Below are positions 18,310 through 27,695 of a DNA stretch of 64,000 nucleotides, piece after piece; position 1 is the stretch's first letter; every line of letters starts with the position of its first letter. The notes under the pieces were generated by a model. It was not told the DNA's origin. It saw nothing but the letters and a program-made list of their open reading frames with translations, and ran no database searches. The DNA lies in the NCBI GenBank assembly GCA_017531985.1, contig JAFXJY010000019.1, positions 65,009 to 129,008 of the forward strand. Direction: 5' to 3'. The position numbers and the translations under genes were made by a program. Origin of the DNA: Bacteroidaceae bacterium. Lineage in GTDB: Bacteria; Bacteroidota; Bacteroidia; Bacteroidales; Barnesiellaceae_A.

Positions 18310-18705
18310 ATGATTATTCACACCCTCGAAGAGATTCATACACTATTCGAATCGACTAAATATGCAGACAATAGTTTAGTACGCGTTGACCAAACCGATT
18401 TTGACACGTGTATGGGTAGTGGCAGTAAGCAGTGTGCCGTAAGCATCACCGGCAACCACAACCATGAAGCCTTTGTTAAAGAAACCCAACAAGAAATAAA
18501 CGAGTGTGCCAAACTCTCGCTTAAAAGTTGTATCATAATTTTTATAGCACACAATCCTGAGGCTGCATCCAATTTCATGACCATAGAACTTGTCAACGAA
18601 GTGACAGCCAATCTCCACAACTGTGACACGATCATGGGTATTACAAGCGATGCAACCTTGCAACAGGATGAATGCAGGATATTGTTTTTTGGGGCATACG
18701 ACTGA
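18310..18705 (+). CDS. Free-standing FtsZ C-terminal-domain-like protein
   Basis: 131 residues, no signal or membrane span. By eye the whole protein aligns with the second half of FtsZ. VDQTDF (26-31) sits where FtsZ has its T7 loop VDFADV, keeping the D-x-x-D spacing that completes the GTPase site of the neighbouring subunit. SCIIIFIA (73-80) matches the GVLVNI strand, NFMTIELVNEVTANL (88-102) the next helix, and IMGITSDATLQQDECRILFFGA the closing I-x-G-xxxD-xx-L-xxExRVTVIATG. The GTP-binding N-terminal domain is missing. It could bind or cap FtsZ, or supply a T7 loop in trans. It is 31 bp behind the RSH gene and before a strong terminator, so the two are probably one operon. The fold call is inference from pattern. 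Confidence 0.6.
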   Translation: MIIHTLEEIHTLFESTKYADNSLVRVDQTDFDTCMGSGSKQCAVSITGNHNHEAFVKETQQEINECAKLSLKSCIIIFIAHNPEAASNFMTIELVNEVTANLHNCDTIMGITSDATLQQDECRILFFGAYD

Positions 18706-18727
18706 TTGTCAACCAATAATAACAACC

Positions 18728-18765
18728 ACAATGAAGAGTGAGCAATCACTCTTCATTGTTTTTTA
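18728..18765 (+). terminator. Terminator after FtsZ-tail-like gene
   Basis: 14-bp perfect stem (18728-18741 with 18746-18759), GCAA tetraloop, then a T-run. It closes the RSH / FtsZ-like unit. Confidence 0.9.
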
Positions 18766-18870
18766 ATACGAATGAAATCATAAATTAAACCGAATAGTTA
18801 TATTGTTGTAATACAAATGTAACATAAACGTTGTTATTTTGCATCGTGAAATTACAACAAAAATAACGTA

Positions 18871-21108
18871 ATGGAAAGTTTTTATTTACTCTGTGTAGGC
18901 ATCTTGTTTATCATTGCCACTTTTGATGTAATGGTAGGCGTAAGCAACGATGCCGTCAATTTTCTTCAATCGGCAATAGGCTCCAAAGCCGCCAAGTTTC
19001 GCACACTGCTCATCATAGCAGCCATCGGTATATTCATCGGAGCCTCCATGTCCAATGGAATGATGGACATCGCCCGACACGGCATCTATCAGCCACAGTA
19101 TTTCTATTTCAACGAAATAATGGTCATCCTACTGGCTGTCATGCTCACCGATGTAATACTACTCGATGTATTTAATTCACTGGGACTACCCACGTCAACT
19201 ACGGTCTCAATGGTGTTTGAGTTGTTGGGCGGTACATTTGCATTGGCAATGATTAAGGTATTAGGCTCGGATGGAGGTTATACGATGGGCGAACTGATAA
19301 ACACCGACAAAGCATTATCGGTCATAGTAGCCATCTTTGTGTCAGTAGCCTTAGCCTTCGTTTGCGGTGCAATAGTGCAGTACTTGGCTCGCATGCTATT
19401 TAAGTATAACTATGAGAAACAATTGAAACGTTGGGGAGCCTTGTTTGGCGGATTTGCCCTTACGACTATCGTTTATTTCATCCTGTTTAAGGGTCTGAAA
19501 GACTCATCGTTAATGACAGCCGAGAACAAGCGATTAATACAAGACAACACCTTACTTATACTGGGATGTTGCATGGGAGGTTTTACAGTTGTGATGTTTG
19601 TCTTACAGTTGCTCAAAGTCAATGTGTTGAAAATTGTGGTGATGGCAGGAACCTTTGCACTGGCTTTGGCATTTGCCGGAAATGACTTGGTAAACTTCAT
19701 CGGAGTACCTTTGGCAGGACTTTCATCGTATGTCGATTACACCAACAATGCCAACGGAGCAGCACCCGATGCCTTCTTAATGACATCATTAACCGAGTCG
19801 GCAAGCACCAATCCACTCTTCCTTATCGGAGCCGGACTTGTAATGGTGATTGTACTATTTACTTCAAAGAAAGCCCATCGCGTAGTACAGACCTCCATAG
19901 CCCTATCGCGACAAAGTGCCGGAGAAGAGGGATTCGGCACATCACCCGTAGCTCGCCAATTGGTACGCATCTCACTCAATATAAACAACGGAGTATCCAA
20001 GATTACACCACAACCTGTAAAGGAGTGGATAGAGAAAAGATTTGACAGCAGCGATGCCATCCTTCCCGACGGAGCAGCCTACGACCTTGTAAGAGCATCT
20101 ATTAATCTTGTTGTGGCCAGTCTGCTCATCGCATTGGGTACATCACTGAAACTACCATTATCGACCACCTATGTAACCTTTATGGTGGCGATGGGTACAT
20201 CGTTGGCCGACCGTGCATGGGGTAGAGAGAGTGCTGTATTCCGCATCACAGGTGTCATATCGGTTATAGGCGGATGGTTTATTACTGCCGGAGTTGCATT
20301 CATAGCCAGCTTTATCGTAGCACTTATCCTTCACTACGGTGGTATGATAGCTACCATCCTACTCACTATTGCTGTGATCGTAATTATTATACGCAGTCAG
20401 TTGTCATTCAGCAAGAAGCAAAAAGAAGACAGCCAATCGACCGAGCAACTGTTGCTTACCAATAAAGACCCCGAGCAGACACTGCCTCTTCTGCAACAAC
20501 ACACTCGCGAGCAGTATAGCGAGTTTGTAGGATGGTGTGCCCATGTGTACGAAAGAGCTGCGGAAGGATTCCTCAACGACAGTGCAAGCATCATGCGTAA
20601 GGCTAACAACAAAGTCAAAAACGAACGCCAAAAATTACGTATTACCCACCGGGTCAGCACTGTTGCACTTTCGCAACTGAAAGAACAAGACTGGATAGAA
20701 CGAGGCTTGTATCTGCAACAAGGCAATGAGATAGTTATGGATATATTCCACTCGATGAAACGCATGGTAGAACCTGCCTTCGAGCATATCGATAACAACT
20801 TTGAGCCTATTGACGAAAAGCAACTTACCGAATACAATGGCACCGGAACAGATATTATCAGATACCTCCATCGTTGTCAAGAGGCTATTGCCAATAAAAC
20901 AATCGATACCGGTGAATTATCGAAAGAGAGTAACGATCTGATACGTCGCATATCGCAGATAAAGCGTAATGAGATGCAACACATCCGTGCCACCTCGGCA
21001 TCGAAGAAGGTCGACCTTGTATATCTTACATTCTTACAAGAATCTCAAAACATTGTGGCTTACACCATTAACCTTATAAAGATAAACAATAAGTTCCAGA
21101 CGGAATAA
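18871..21108 (+). CDS. PiT family inorganic phosphate transporter with PhoU-like tail
   Basis: 745 residues. Inner-membrane cation-coupled phosphate permease. The duplicated PiT signature appears as VGVSNDAVNFLQSA (about 22-35) and FAGNDLVNFIG (about 269-279), with a third related segment SLKLPLSTTYVTFMVAMG near 426. Around ten membrane spans end near 515. The remaining ~230 residues are charged and helical, and resemble a PhoU-type domain fused to the transporter. This fused form is longer than the ~500-residue E. coli PitA. Monocistronic, with a terminator of its own. Confidence 0.9.
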   Translation: MESFYLLCVGILFIIATFDVMVGVSNDAVNFLQSAIGSKAAKFRTLLIIAAIGIFIGASMSNGMMDIARHGIYQPQYFYFNEIMVILLAVMLTDVILLDVFNSLGLPTSTTVSMVFELLGGTFALAMIKVLGSDGGYTMGELINTDKALSVIVAIFVSVALAFVCGAIVQYLARMLFKYNYEKQLKRWGALFGGFALTTIVYFILFKGLKDSSLMTAENKRLIQDNTLLILGCCMGGFTVVMFVLQLLKVNVLKIVVMAGTFALALAFAGNDLVNFIGVPLAGLSSYVDYTNNANGAAPDAFLMTSLTESASTNPLFLIGAGLVMVIVLFTSKKAHRVVQTSIALSRQSAGEEGFGTSPVARQLVRISLNINNGVSKITPQPVKEWIEKRFDSSDAILPDGAAYDLVRASINLVVASLLIALGTSLKLPLSTTYVTFMVAMGTSLADRAWGRESAVFRITGVISVIGGWFITAGVAFIASFIVALILHYGGMIATILLTIAVIVIIIRSQLSFSKKQKEDSQSTEQLLLTNKDPEQTLPLLQQHTREQYSEFVGWCAHVYERAAEGFLNDSASIMRKANNKVKNERQKLRITHRVSTVALSQLKEQDWIERGLYLQQGNEIVMDIFHSMKRMVEPAFEHIDNNFEPIDEKQLTEYNGTGTDIIRYLHRCQEAIANKTIDTGELSKESNDLIRRISQIKRNEMQHIRATSASKKVDLVYLTFLQESQNIVAYTINLIKINNKFQTE

Positions 21109-21131
21109 CAAGTCGAAATAATCATTGAAAC

Positions 21132-21180
21132 AAAGAACCTGAAAATAGACAAAAAAAATGCTTTTTTCAGGTTCTTTTTA
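21132..21180 (+). terminator. Terminator of phosphate transporter gene
   Basis: 14-bp stem (21132-21145 with 21164-21177, AAAGAACCTGAAAA) followed by TTTTTA. Confidence 0.85.
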
Positions 21181-21229
21181 TTGTTTATCTTGACAAATAT
21201 GTGTAAGTTTGTAAAGTAAAAACTTACAC
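21181..21229 (+). promoter_or_regulatory. Promoter with operator-like palindrome for the peptidoglycan salvage operon
   Basis: TTG at 21181-21183 and TAAGTTTG at 21204-21211, spacing 20 bp; start expected near 21217, only about 20 nt before the ATG. A perfect 10-bp inverted repeat (GTGTAAGTTT at 21201-21210, complement at 21220-21229) covers the -7 box and the start site, where a repressor would block transcription. Confidence 0.65.
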
Positions 21230-21236
21230 ATCGACC

Positions 21237-23933
21237 ATGCAAGAAAAATCATGTATAAAAAAGCACAAAGCTTGCTCCATTATACTCACACTCATACAAT
21301 TGCTATTGCCCTGCTCCGTCATTGCACAAAACACGTCGGCAGCACAATCAATTGTCAATGACCTATCAGACCCGCACACTACCGACAACGGATTACAGGG
21401 GAAACATATAGCTTTGTGGGGCGGGCATGGATATTATTACGACCAGAAAGATGGCAAATGGGAATGGCAACGTCCGCGATTGATGGGGACAGTCGAAGAC
21501 CTAAACACAGCCGACTTCACAATCAACTATCTGCTACCAATGCTCGAAAATGCAGGAGCAACAGTCTTTATGCCTCGCGAACGCGACATAAACAGCCACG
21601 AGTATATCGTAGACAATGATACACCGCTATCGACATACGAGGAATGGGGCAAGTGGCAAGATGGCTCACAAAAGGGATTTGCTCACAAACACACAACGTA
21701 CAGCGACTGCGTCAACCCCTTTGAAGAGGGAACATACAGATGGACTAAGAGTACATCAGGAAAAGCTACGGCTGGGATAACATGGAACATTCCCATCGAG
21801 GAGAATGGTCGATATGCAGTCTATGTTTCTTACAAGATGGTCAACAAGGGTGCGACGGATGCACGCTACATCGTACATCATGCAGGCGGGACAAGCGAAT
21901 ACTCGGTGAACCAGACTATGGGAGGTGGCACATGGGTGTATATAGGTAGTTTCGACATGGAGCGAGGTGGCGACAATCGAGTAGTTCTGAACAACACATC
22001 GAGCATAGCCGGAGAATATATTACCGCCGATGCCATCAAAGTGGGTGGCGGCATGGGAAATGTGGCACGCAAGCCATGCCACAAACCACGCAAGGCCACA
22101 AGATATGCTACAAAAGCCAAGCTATCGAGAGAGAAAAAACCTCGTATCAAAGAGTCGAGAGTAAGCGGTATGCCCCGATATGCCGAAGCAGCACGTTACT
22201 GGTTGCAGTGGGCAGGCATCCCCGATGACATCTATTCCGATACGGGTGGTAACGATGATTACCGAGAGGACTTGCGAGTGCGACCTTATTGGGTCGACTA
22301 CTTGTGCGGTGGCTCGAAAGTTCTCCCCAAAGAAGAGGGATTGAATATCCCCGTTGACATGGCTCTGGCCATACACAGTAATGCCGGTCGCAACATGGAA
22401 GGCTCGTTGGGTATTGTTTACACCGGTAACAATAAATACAACAAACTTAATTACTACAACAGTCGTAAACGGAAAAGTGTAACCAAGTTGCACAATCAAG
22501 TTATTAACAGCATTGAGAACGATATCAAAAACAATCTTGTCGAGGAGTGGAAAATTCACGAGATGAAAAACGGCAAATATGCCGAGACAAAATTCTTGGA
22601 AGTGCCAACCTTACTGCTCGAATTCATGTCGCATCAAGATTTCAACGATATGCGTTGGGGGCTTGACCCACGTTTCCGATTACTGATGAGCCGGGCTATC
22701 TATAAGGGAGTTCTCCGCTATTTAACGGGCAATAATTGTATTGTACAACCTCTACCCGTCGACCACATGGCTCTACAATGGAAAGGTACCAATGAAGTAT
22801 TACTATCATGGAAGGCTGTGACCGATTCTCTTGAAAAGAGTGCCACACCCACCGGCTACAAGGTGTATGTGCGTAAAGGAGAATATGGCTGGGACAACGG
22901 AACAATAGTGCATGATACACAACATTCAATAAGTATTGAGGACGATGTCATATATTCGTTCTACGTTACCGGCATCAATGCAGGAGGTGAAAGTCTGCCA
23001 TCGGAGATACTCACAGCCCACCGTTCAAGTATCATACGTCGGAGTGTAATGATAGTCAATGCCTTCGACCGTATCAGTGCACCCGAGATTATCGACGATC
23101 CATCGAGCAATAAGAAGGGATTTCGCTACGATCTTGACTTCGGAGTACCCTATCGGTACACGCTTGCCTACACAGGCGAACAATATAACCTCGACTACAT
23201 ATCCATAGCCGATGATGACCCTGATGAACCCCAATTCGGGGCGAGTCACAGCGACTACGAAGGCACAGTCGTGGCAGGTAACACGTTCGATTATCCATAT
23301 CAGCATGGCGAATGCCTGGCACGATTAGGTTATTCGTTTCTTTCAATCTCGGATGAAGCACTCTCGTCAACGACAATCCATCCCAATGATTTTCCCTATG
23401 TCGATGTGATAATGGGCAAAGAACGACAAGTATTCTTTGGCAACGATTCATCACGCAACGATTACGAGCCACTCACCGAGGAGTTGACATCGACACTGAC
23501 AGCCTATTGTCGAGCAGGTGGCAACATGCTTATCAGTGGAGCCTACATTGGCTATGACAGCTACGACGGCAGGTCGGTATCGACTCATGCACAAGACTTT
23601 ATAACCGACATACTACATTGTGAGTGGTCGTCGGCTCGCAATGCTCATGGCAATGCCATGGTGCGAAGTATCGCCGACGAATATGACACAACGCTGATGA
23701 AATGGAACAGTCGCCCCAATCCGCATTGTTATTCGGTGGAGCAGAGTGATATATTTCTACCCATCGATGATAATGCTGTAACGTTCCTACAATACAACGA
23801 TGGCAGCAGTGCCGCAGTTGCATGCGATGTTGGGTTATATCGTTGTTGTACATTAGGATTTCCCATTGAAGCGATTACCAACAAAGATCATCGATTGAAA
23901 CTAATGAGACTTGTATTTGATTTTCTACAATAA
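21237..23933 (+). CDS. Secreted N-acetylmuramoyl-L-alanine amidase-like protein with golvesin-type domain
   Basis: 898 residues, N-terminal signal peptide ending near VIAQ. This group is often labelled 'xanthan lyase', but the catalytic part looks like a zinc amidase (Amidase_3) that cuts the bond between muramic acid and the peptide. Zinc-type residues are seen in WGGHGYYYD, in the Glu-containing RERD region, in ALAIHSNAG and in LLEFMSHQ. A golvesin C-terminal-like beta-sandwich (about 175-275) is inserted in the amidase fold. A fibronectin-III-like module follows (about 500-600), then a 300-residue C-terminal domain of unknown role. It heads a run of genes for murein salvage, which supports peptidoglycan as substrate. 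Confidence 0.8.
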   Translation: MQEKSCIKKHKACSIILTLIQLLLPCSVIAQNTSAAQSIVNDLSDPHTTDNGLQGKHIALWGGHGYYYDQKDGKWEWQRPRLMGTVEDLNTADFTINYLLPMLENAGATVFMPRERDINSHEYIVDNDTPLSTYEEWGKWQDGSQKGFAHKHTTYSDCVNPFEEGTYRWTKSTSGKATAGITWNIPIEENGRYAVYVSYKMVNKGATDARYIVHHAGGTSEYSVNQTMGGGTWVYIGSFDMERGGDNRVVLNNTSSIAGEYITADAIKVGGGMGNVARKPCHKPRKATRYATKAKLSREKKPRIKESRVSGMPRYAEAARYWLQWAGIPDDIYSDTGGNDDYREDLRVRPYWVDYLCGGSKVLPKEEGLNIPVDMALAIHSNAGRNMEGSLGIVYTGNNKYNKLNYYNSRKRKSVTKLHNQVINSIENDIKNNLVEEWKIHEMKNGKYAETKFLEVPTLLLEFMSHQDFNDMRWGLDPRFRLLMSRAIYKGVLRYLTGNNCIVQPLPVDHMALQWKGTNEVLLSWKAVTDSLEKSATPTGYKVYVRKGEYGWDNGTIVHDTQHSISIEDDVIYSFYVTGINAGGESLPSEILTAHRSSIIRRSVMIVNAFDRISAPEIIDDPSSNKKGFRYDLDFGVPYRYTLAYTGEQYNLDYISIADDDPDEPQFGASHSDYEGTVVAGNTFDYPYQHGECLARLGYSFLSISDEALSSTTIHPNDFPYVDVIMGKERQVFFGNDSSRNDYEPLTEELTSTLTAYCRAGGNMLISGAYIGYDSYDGRSVSTHAQDFITDILHCEWSSARNAHGNAMVRSIADEYDTTLMKWNSRPNPHCYSVEQSDIFLPIDDNAVTFLQYNDGSSAAVACDVGLYRCCTLGFPIEAITNKDHRLKLMRLVFDFLQ

Positions 23934-23956
23934 TTTACCCTAATATCTCAATATTA

Positions 23957-25423
23957 ATGAAACACGATATAACATGCTATATTGCCTACAATGGAACGGA
24001 TGAATATGCCGAACGTACCATTAAATCGCTGGAACAAGCCGGTGCCACACGCATTGTACTTCTATCCACATCGGGGATGGTAAACAACTTACCCTACGAC
24101 TGTTATACGTTCCCCAATTTACAGTGTATCGAACTGGTCAATTTTATTGACTGCGATTGCACAACCCCCTATCTGCTCATTTACAACAAATATACCCCCC
24201 TCGACATCAACAATCATGCACTCGAACGCATGGTGCAAGTGGCGGAGGATAGCCAAGCCGGCATGGTCTATGCCGACCGTTATGAGTTGCGTAACGGACA
24301 ACGCATCGCACATCCTGTTATAGACTATCAGAAAGGTAGCGTACGAGACGATTTTGACTTCGGTAGCGTTATATTGTATAACACCCAAATGTATAACGAA
24401 GCAATTTCGGAATTTTCACATCGCAACTTCCAATACGCAGCCATGTATGCAGTGAGGCTTAACATAAGTTGCATATCACCCATCGCTCACATCAGCGAAT
24501 ACCTCTATACCGAAGTAGAAGAGGATACGCGAGCCGGCGGTGTAAAACAATTTGACTATGTCGACCCTCGCAACCGAGGAGTACAGATAGAGATGGAACA
24601 AGTATGCACGTTCCACCTACGCAAGATAAAGGCACAAGTCAACGAATGCGACATCAAAGATGTAAGCATCAAGGAGCATTTTCCCTGCGAAGCCTCTATC
24701 ATTATCCCCGTATACAACCGCGTTCGCACCATAGGCGACGCTCTACAATCGGCACTGAATCAACACACCGATTTTGAATATAACGTTATCGTCATAGATA
24801 ATCACTCGACCGACGGGACAAGCGAAGTGATAAGCAGTTATAGTAGTGACAAGCGACTGATACATCTTATCCCCGACCGCAACGACTTGGGTATAGGAGG
24901 ATGTTGGCAACAAGCCATCGACGACAATCGTTGTGGCAGATATGCCGTACAATTGGATAGTGATGACTTGTACAATAGCGACACAACACTGCAACAGATT
25001 ATCGATTGTTTCCGACAGGGTAATTATGGCATGGTGATAGGCAGTTATGACCTTACCGACTTCGACCTCAACCCTCTGCCACCGGGCATTATCGACCACA
25101 AGGAGTGGACCGATGAAAATGGACGCAACAATGCACTACGCATCAACGGACTGGGAGCACCTCGAGCCTTTGAGACAAGCATTTTACGCCACATAGGCAT
25201 ACCCAACGTAAGCTACGGAGAAGATTATGCATTAGGATTACGCATCTCACGAGAGTATCGCATAGGTCGCATCTTTACATCGCTCTATCATTGTCGTCGC
25301 TGGGAAGGCAATTCCGATGCAGCACTACCCATCGAGCGAATCAATCGCAACAACTACTATAAAGACCAACTGCGTACATGGGAAATAGAAGCTCGCATAG
25401 CACGCAACACAAACAAGAGATAA
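23957..25423 (+). CDS. Glycosyltransferase family 2 protein, tandem domains
   Basis: 488 residues, no membrane span, likely cytoplasmic or membrane-associated through partners. The second half is a classic GT-A fold: [18 protein letters not shown] near 240, [12 protein letters not shown] near 280 and the metal-binding LDSDD near 335. The first half resembles a decayed GT2 domain, with a LLIYNKY segment where the DxD should be, so it may be regulatory. Donor and acceptor are unknown. It lies 23 bp after the amidase gene and overlaps the next gene by one base, so it belongs to the salvage operon. A sugar-adding enzyme is unexpected there. Confidence 0.85.
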   Translation: MKHDITCYIAYNGTDEYAERTIKSLEQAGATRIVLLSTSGMVNNLPYDCYTFPNLQCIELVNFIDCDCTTPYLLIYNKYTPLDINNHALERMVQVAEDSQAGMVYADRYELRNGQRIAHPVIDYQKGSVRDDFDFGSVILYNTQMYNEAISEFSHRNFQYAAMYAVRLNISCISPIAHISEYLYTEVEEDTRAGGVKQFDYVDPRNRGVQIEMEQVCTFHLRKIKAQVNECDIKDVSIKEHFPCEASIIIPVYNRVRTIGDALQSALNQHTDFEYNVIVIDNHSTDGTSEVISSYSSDKRLIHLIPDRNDLGIGGCWQQAIDDNRCGRYAVQLDSDDLYNSDTTLQQIIDCFRQGNYGMVIGSYDLTDFDLNPLPPGIIDHKEWTDENGRNNALRINGLGAPRAFETSILRHIGIPNVSYGEDYALGLRISREYRIGRIFTSLYHCRRWEGNSDAALPIERINRNNYYKDQLRTWEIEARIARNTNKR

Positions 25424-26361
25424 TGGTTACGGTAAACGATATAGAAATGATGTACGACAGGCAGCTACCATCGTGGCAACTGGTCGGTGACAACTATGCA
25501 GCTCTCGAAAAGATGATGGTGAGAGAAATGGTTGTCAATGGCTGCAATATGGTCATACAATACAATCCATGTCGGTCAACATCGGTAACGGCCAATATCA
25601 ACAAGAGTCATGAACGTCCTTGCTTCTTGTGCGACCACAACCTCCCTACCGAACAGTTGCGTATATCATTATGGGATAAATACCAAGTTCTGGTCAACCC
25701 CTACCCCTTGTTCAAGCATCATTACACCATAGCATCCACTATTCACACACCACAACGCATAGCCGGACGTGTGAACGATATGTTACAAATGTCAAAATGC
25801 TTTGCACCCTACACACTCTTTTATAACGGTCCATATAGTGGAGCTTCGGCTCCTATGCACATGCACTTTCAAGCATCGGAGGAGGGTTATATGCCCATTG
25901 AGAAACAATGGAAAACTAATCCACGCCGCGAAGTAATGAGATGCAACAACACTCATCTGAGTTACATAGAGGGGTTGCTACGTCCCATTTTCGTCATCGA
26001 AGGAGCAGATATTGAGGAAATAGAGAGACTATTCAACACACTCTATAAAGTCCTGTTTCAGTTACCGCACAACAAAGATTGTGAGGAGCCAATGATGAAC
26101 CTCATGCTCCGATGGGAGGAGAATCATTACATCATGCTGATATTTCCTCGATCCAAGCATCGCCCCGACTGCTACTACGCCAACGATGCAACCCGACTCC
26201 TCATCAGTCCCGGCAGCGTGGAAATGGGTGGAATATTTGTCACCATCGATAATCACGACTTCGCAACACTGACTCCCGAGAATGTTATTCAGATATATCG
26301 CGAAGTTACACCCTCGCAAGAAGATATATATCACATAATAAACACACTTTCAGCACTATAA
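25423..26361 (+). CDS. DUF4922 protein, GalT/HIT-like nucleotidyltransferase or phosphorylase
   Basis: 312 residues from the ATG at 25423, which overlaps the preceding stop (TAATG); a longer frame from 25378 would run inside the glycosyltransferase. It carries PMHMHFQAS near 144-152, an HxHxQ active-site motif like that of GalT/Apa and GDP-hexose phosphorylases of the HIT superfamily. A CFLC metal-type pair lies near 67-70. These enzymes form a covalent nucleotidyl-His and move nucleotides between sugar phosphates. The true substrate is not known. Position between a glycosyltransferase and SpoIID/AmpG suggests nucleotide-sugar chemistry tied to murein fragments. Confidence 0.75.
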   Translation: MVTVNDIEMMYDRQLPSWQLVGDNYAALEKMMVREMVVNGCNMVIQYNPCRSTSVTANINKSHERPCFLCDHNLPTEQLRISLWDKYQVLVNPYPLFKHHYTIASTIHTPQRIAGRVNDMLQMSKCFAPYTLFYNGPYSGASAPMHMHFQASEEGYMPIEKQWKTNPRREVMRCNNTHLSYIEGLLRPIFVIEGADIEEIERLFNTLYKVLFQLPHNKDCEEPMMNLMLRWEENHYIMLIFPRSKHRPDCYYANDATRLLISPGSVEMGGIFVTIDNHDFATLTPENVIQIYREVTPSQEDIYHIINTLSAL

Positions 26362-26372
26362 ATTACCGATAT

Positions 26373-27695
26373 ATGAAACAACCACACATACATGTAGGAA
26401 TTATGGCCGACACACGCATCATCATTTTTTTTGATGGCGTATACACATGCAACGGCTATCCCGTCGAAGGTGAGCAACTTTTTGCCCGGACAGCCAATGG
26501 CATCGCTTGGCAAGGCTCAACCTACGAATCGCTTACATTTGTACCAGAGCATGAAGAACATGCCTCCTTTATGTTGCAAGACGTTACAATAGGCATAGGA
26601 TTTCACTGGCAACGACATGAGAATCAGCGATTTCGTGGATGCGTCGAATTAATAACCGAAGACAAGAAAATAAGAGTCATCAATCATGTAATGGTAGAAG
26701 AATACCTGCGTAGCGTCATATCATCGGAAATGAATGCCACCTCGTCGATAGAGTTACTGAAAGCACACGCTGTAATATCTCGCAGCTGGCTGATGGCTCA
26801 AATAGCCAAACGCAATGCCATAGAGGCAACCAACACACCTTATCAGAGTGAGAACATTAATGATGAAGAACATATCAAATGGTATGACCGAGAGGAACAT
26901 GAACTATATGACGTGTGTGCCGACGATCATTGCCAACGTTATCAAGGCATAACCCGAGCTTCGACAGCGGCAGTCAATGAGGCTGTCAATGCCACATATG
27001 GCGAGGTGCTGTATTACGGCAACAATATAGCCGATGCACGTTTCTCGAAATGCTGTGGTGGCGTGACCGAATTGTTTGAGAATTGTTGGGAGACCACGCC
27101 CCATCCCTATTTGACGGCACATTCTGACTACAATAGAGACAACATGCCCGACCTAACCCAAGGAGATAATGCCCAAGCATGGATTATGTCCCGCCCCGAG
27201 GCATTCTGCAACACCAACAACAAGCAAGTACTGTCGCAAGTACTCAATGGTTACGACCAAGAGACTTCGCAATTTTTCAGATGGAGTATCGAGTACGAAC
27301 AGGACGAAATGTCGGCATTAATCAAACGTCGATCAGGTATCGACTTTGGTACCATTGAGGAGTTACAACCCATAGAACGAGGTACATCGGGACGCATCAC
27401 ACGCCTACGCATAGTAGGCAGTAAGCGAACCCTGATAGTAGGTAAAGAGTTGGAGATACGCCGTTGGCTATCGGAGAGTCATCTATATAGTTCGGCATTC
27501 GTTGTAGAGAAACAACCCTATTATAACAAGTCGAAGTTCATCCTGCATGGTGCCGGTTGGGGACATGGAGTGGGATTGTGTCAGATAGGTGCTGCTGTAA
27601 TGGGTGCTAACGGATATAAGTATGAGGAAATATTATCACATTATTTCAGAGGCACTGAATTGCGACAGCTTTATAGCAGAAAGGAAGAAGCATGA
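26373..27695 (+). CDS. SpoIID/LytB domain protein
   Basis: 440 residues. SpoIID is a lytic transglycosylase acting on peptide-free glycan strands; the family also occurs widely in non-sporulating bacteria. Diagnostic segments are VEEYLRSVISSEMNATSS (about 109-126, with the catalytic-type Glu), LKAHAVISRSW, FSKCCGGVTE and the closing HGAGWGHGVGLCQIGAA near 391-407. No clear signal peptide is visible at the N-terminus, which is odd for a wall enzyme; it may act on imported muropeptides. Overlaps ampG by 4 bp. Confidence 0.85.
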   Translation: MKQPHIHVGIMADTRIIIFFDGVYTCNGYPVEGEQLFARTANGIAWQGSTYESLTFVPEHEEHASFMLQDVTIGIGFHWQRHENQRFRGCVELITEDKKIRVINHVMVEEYLRSVISSEMNATSSIELLKAHAVISRSWLMAQIAKRNAIEATNTPYQSENINDEEHIKWYDREEHELYDVCADDHCQRYQGITRASTAAVNEAVNATYGEVLYYGNNIADARFSKCCGGVTELFENCWETTPHPYLTAHSDYNRDNMPDLTQGDNAQAWIMSRPEAFCNTNNKQVLSQVLNGYDQETSQFFRWSIEYEQDEMSALIKRRSGIDFGTIEELQPIERGTSGRITRLRIVGSKRTLIVGKELEIRRWLSESHLYSSAFVVEKQPYYNKSKFILHGAGWGHGVGLCQIGAAVMGANGYKYEEILSHYFRGTELRQLYSRKEEA

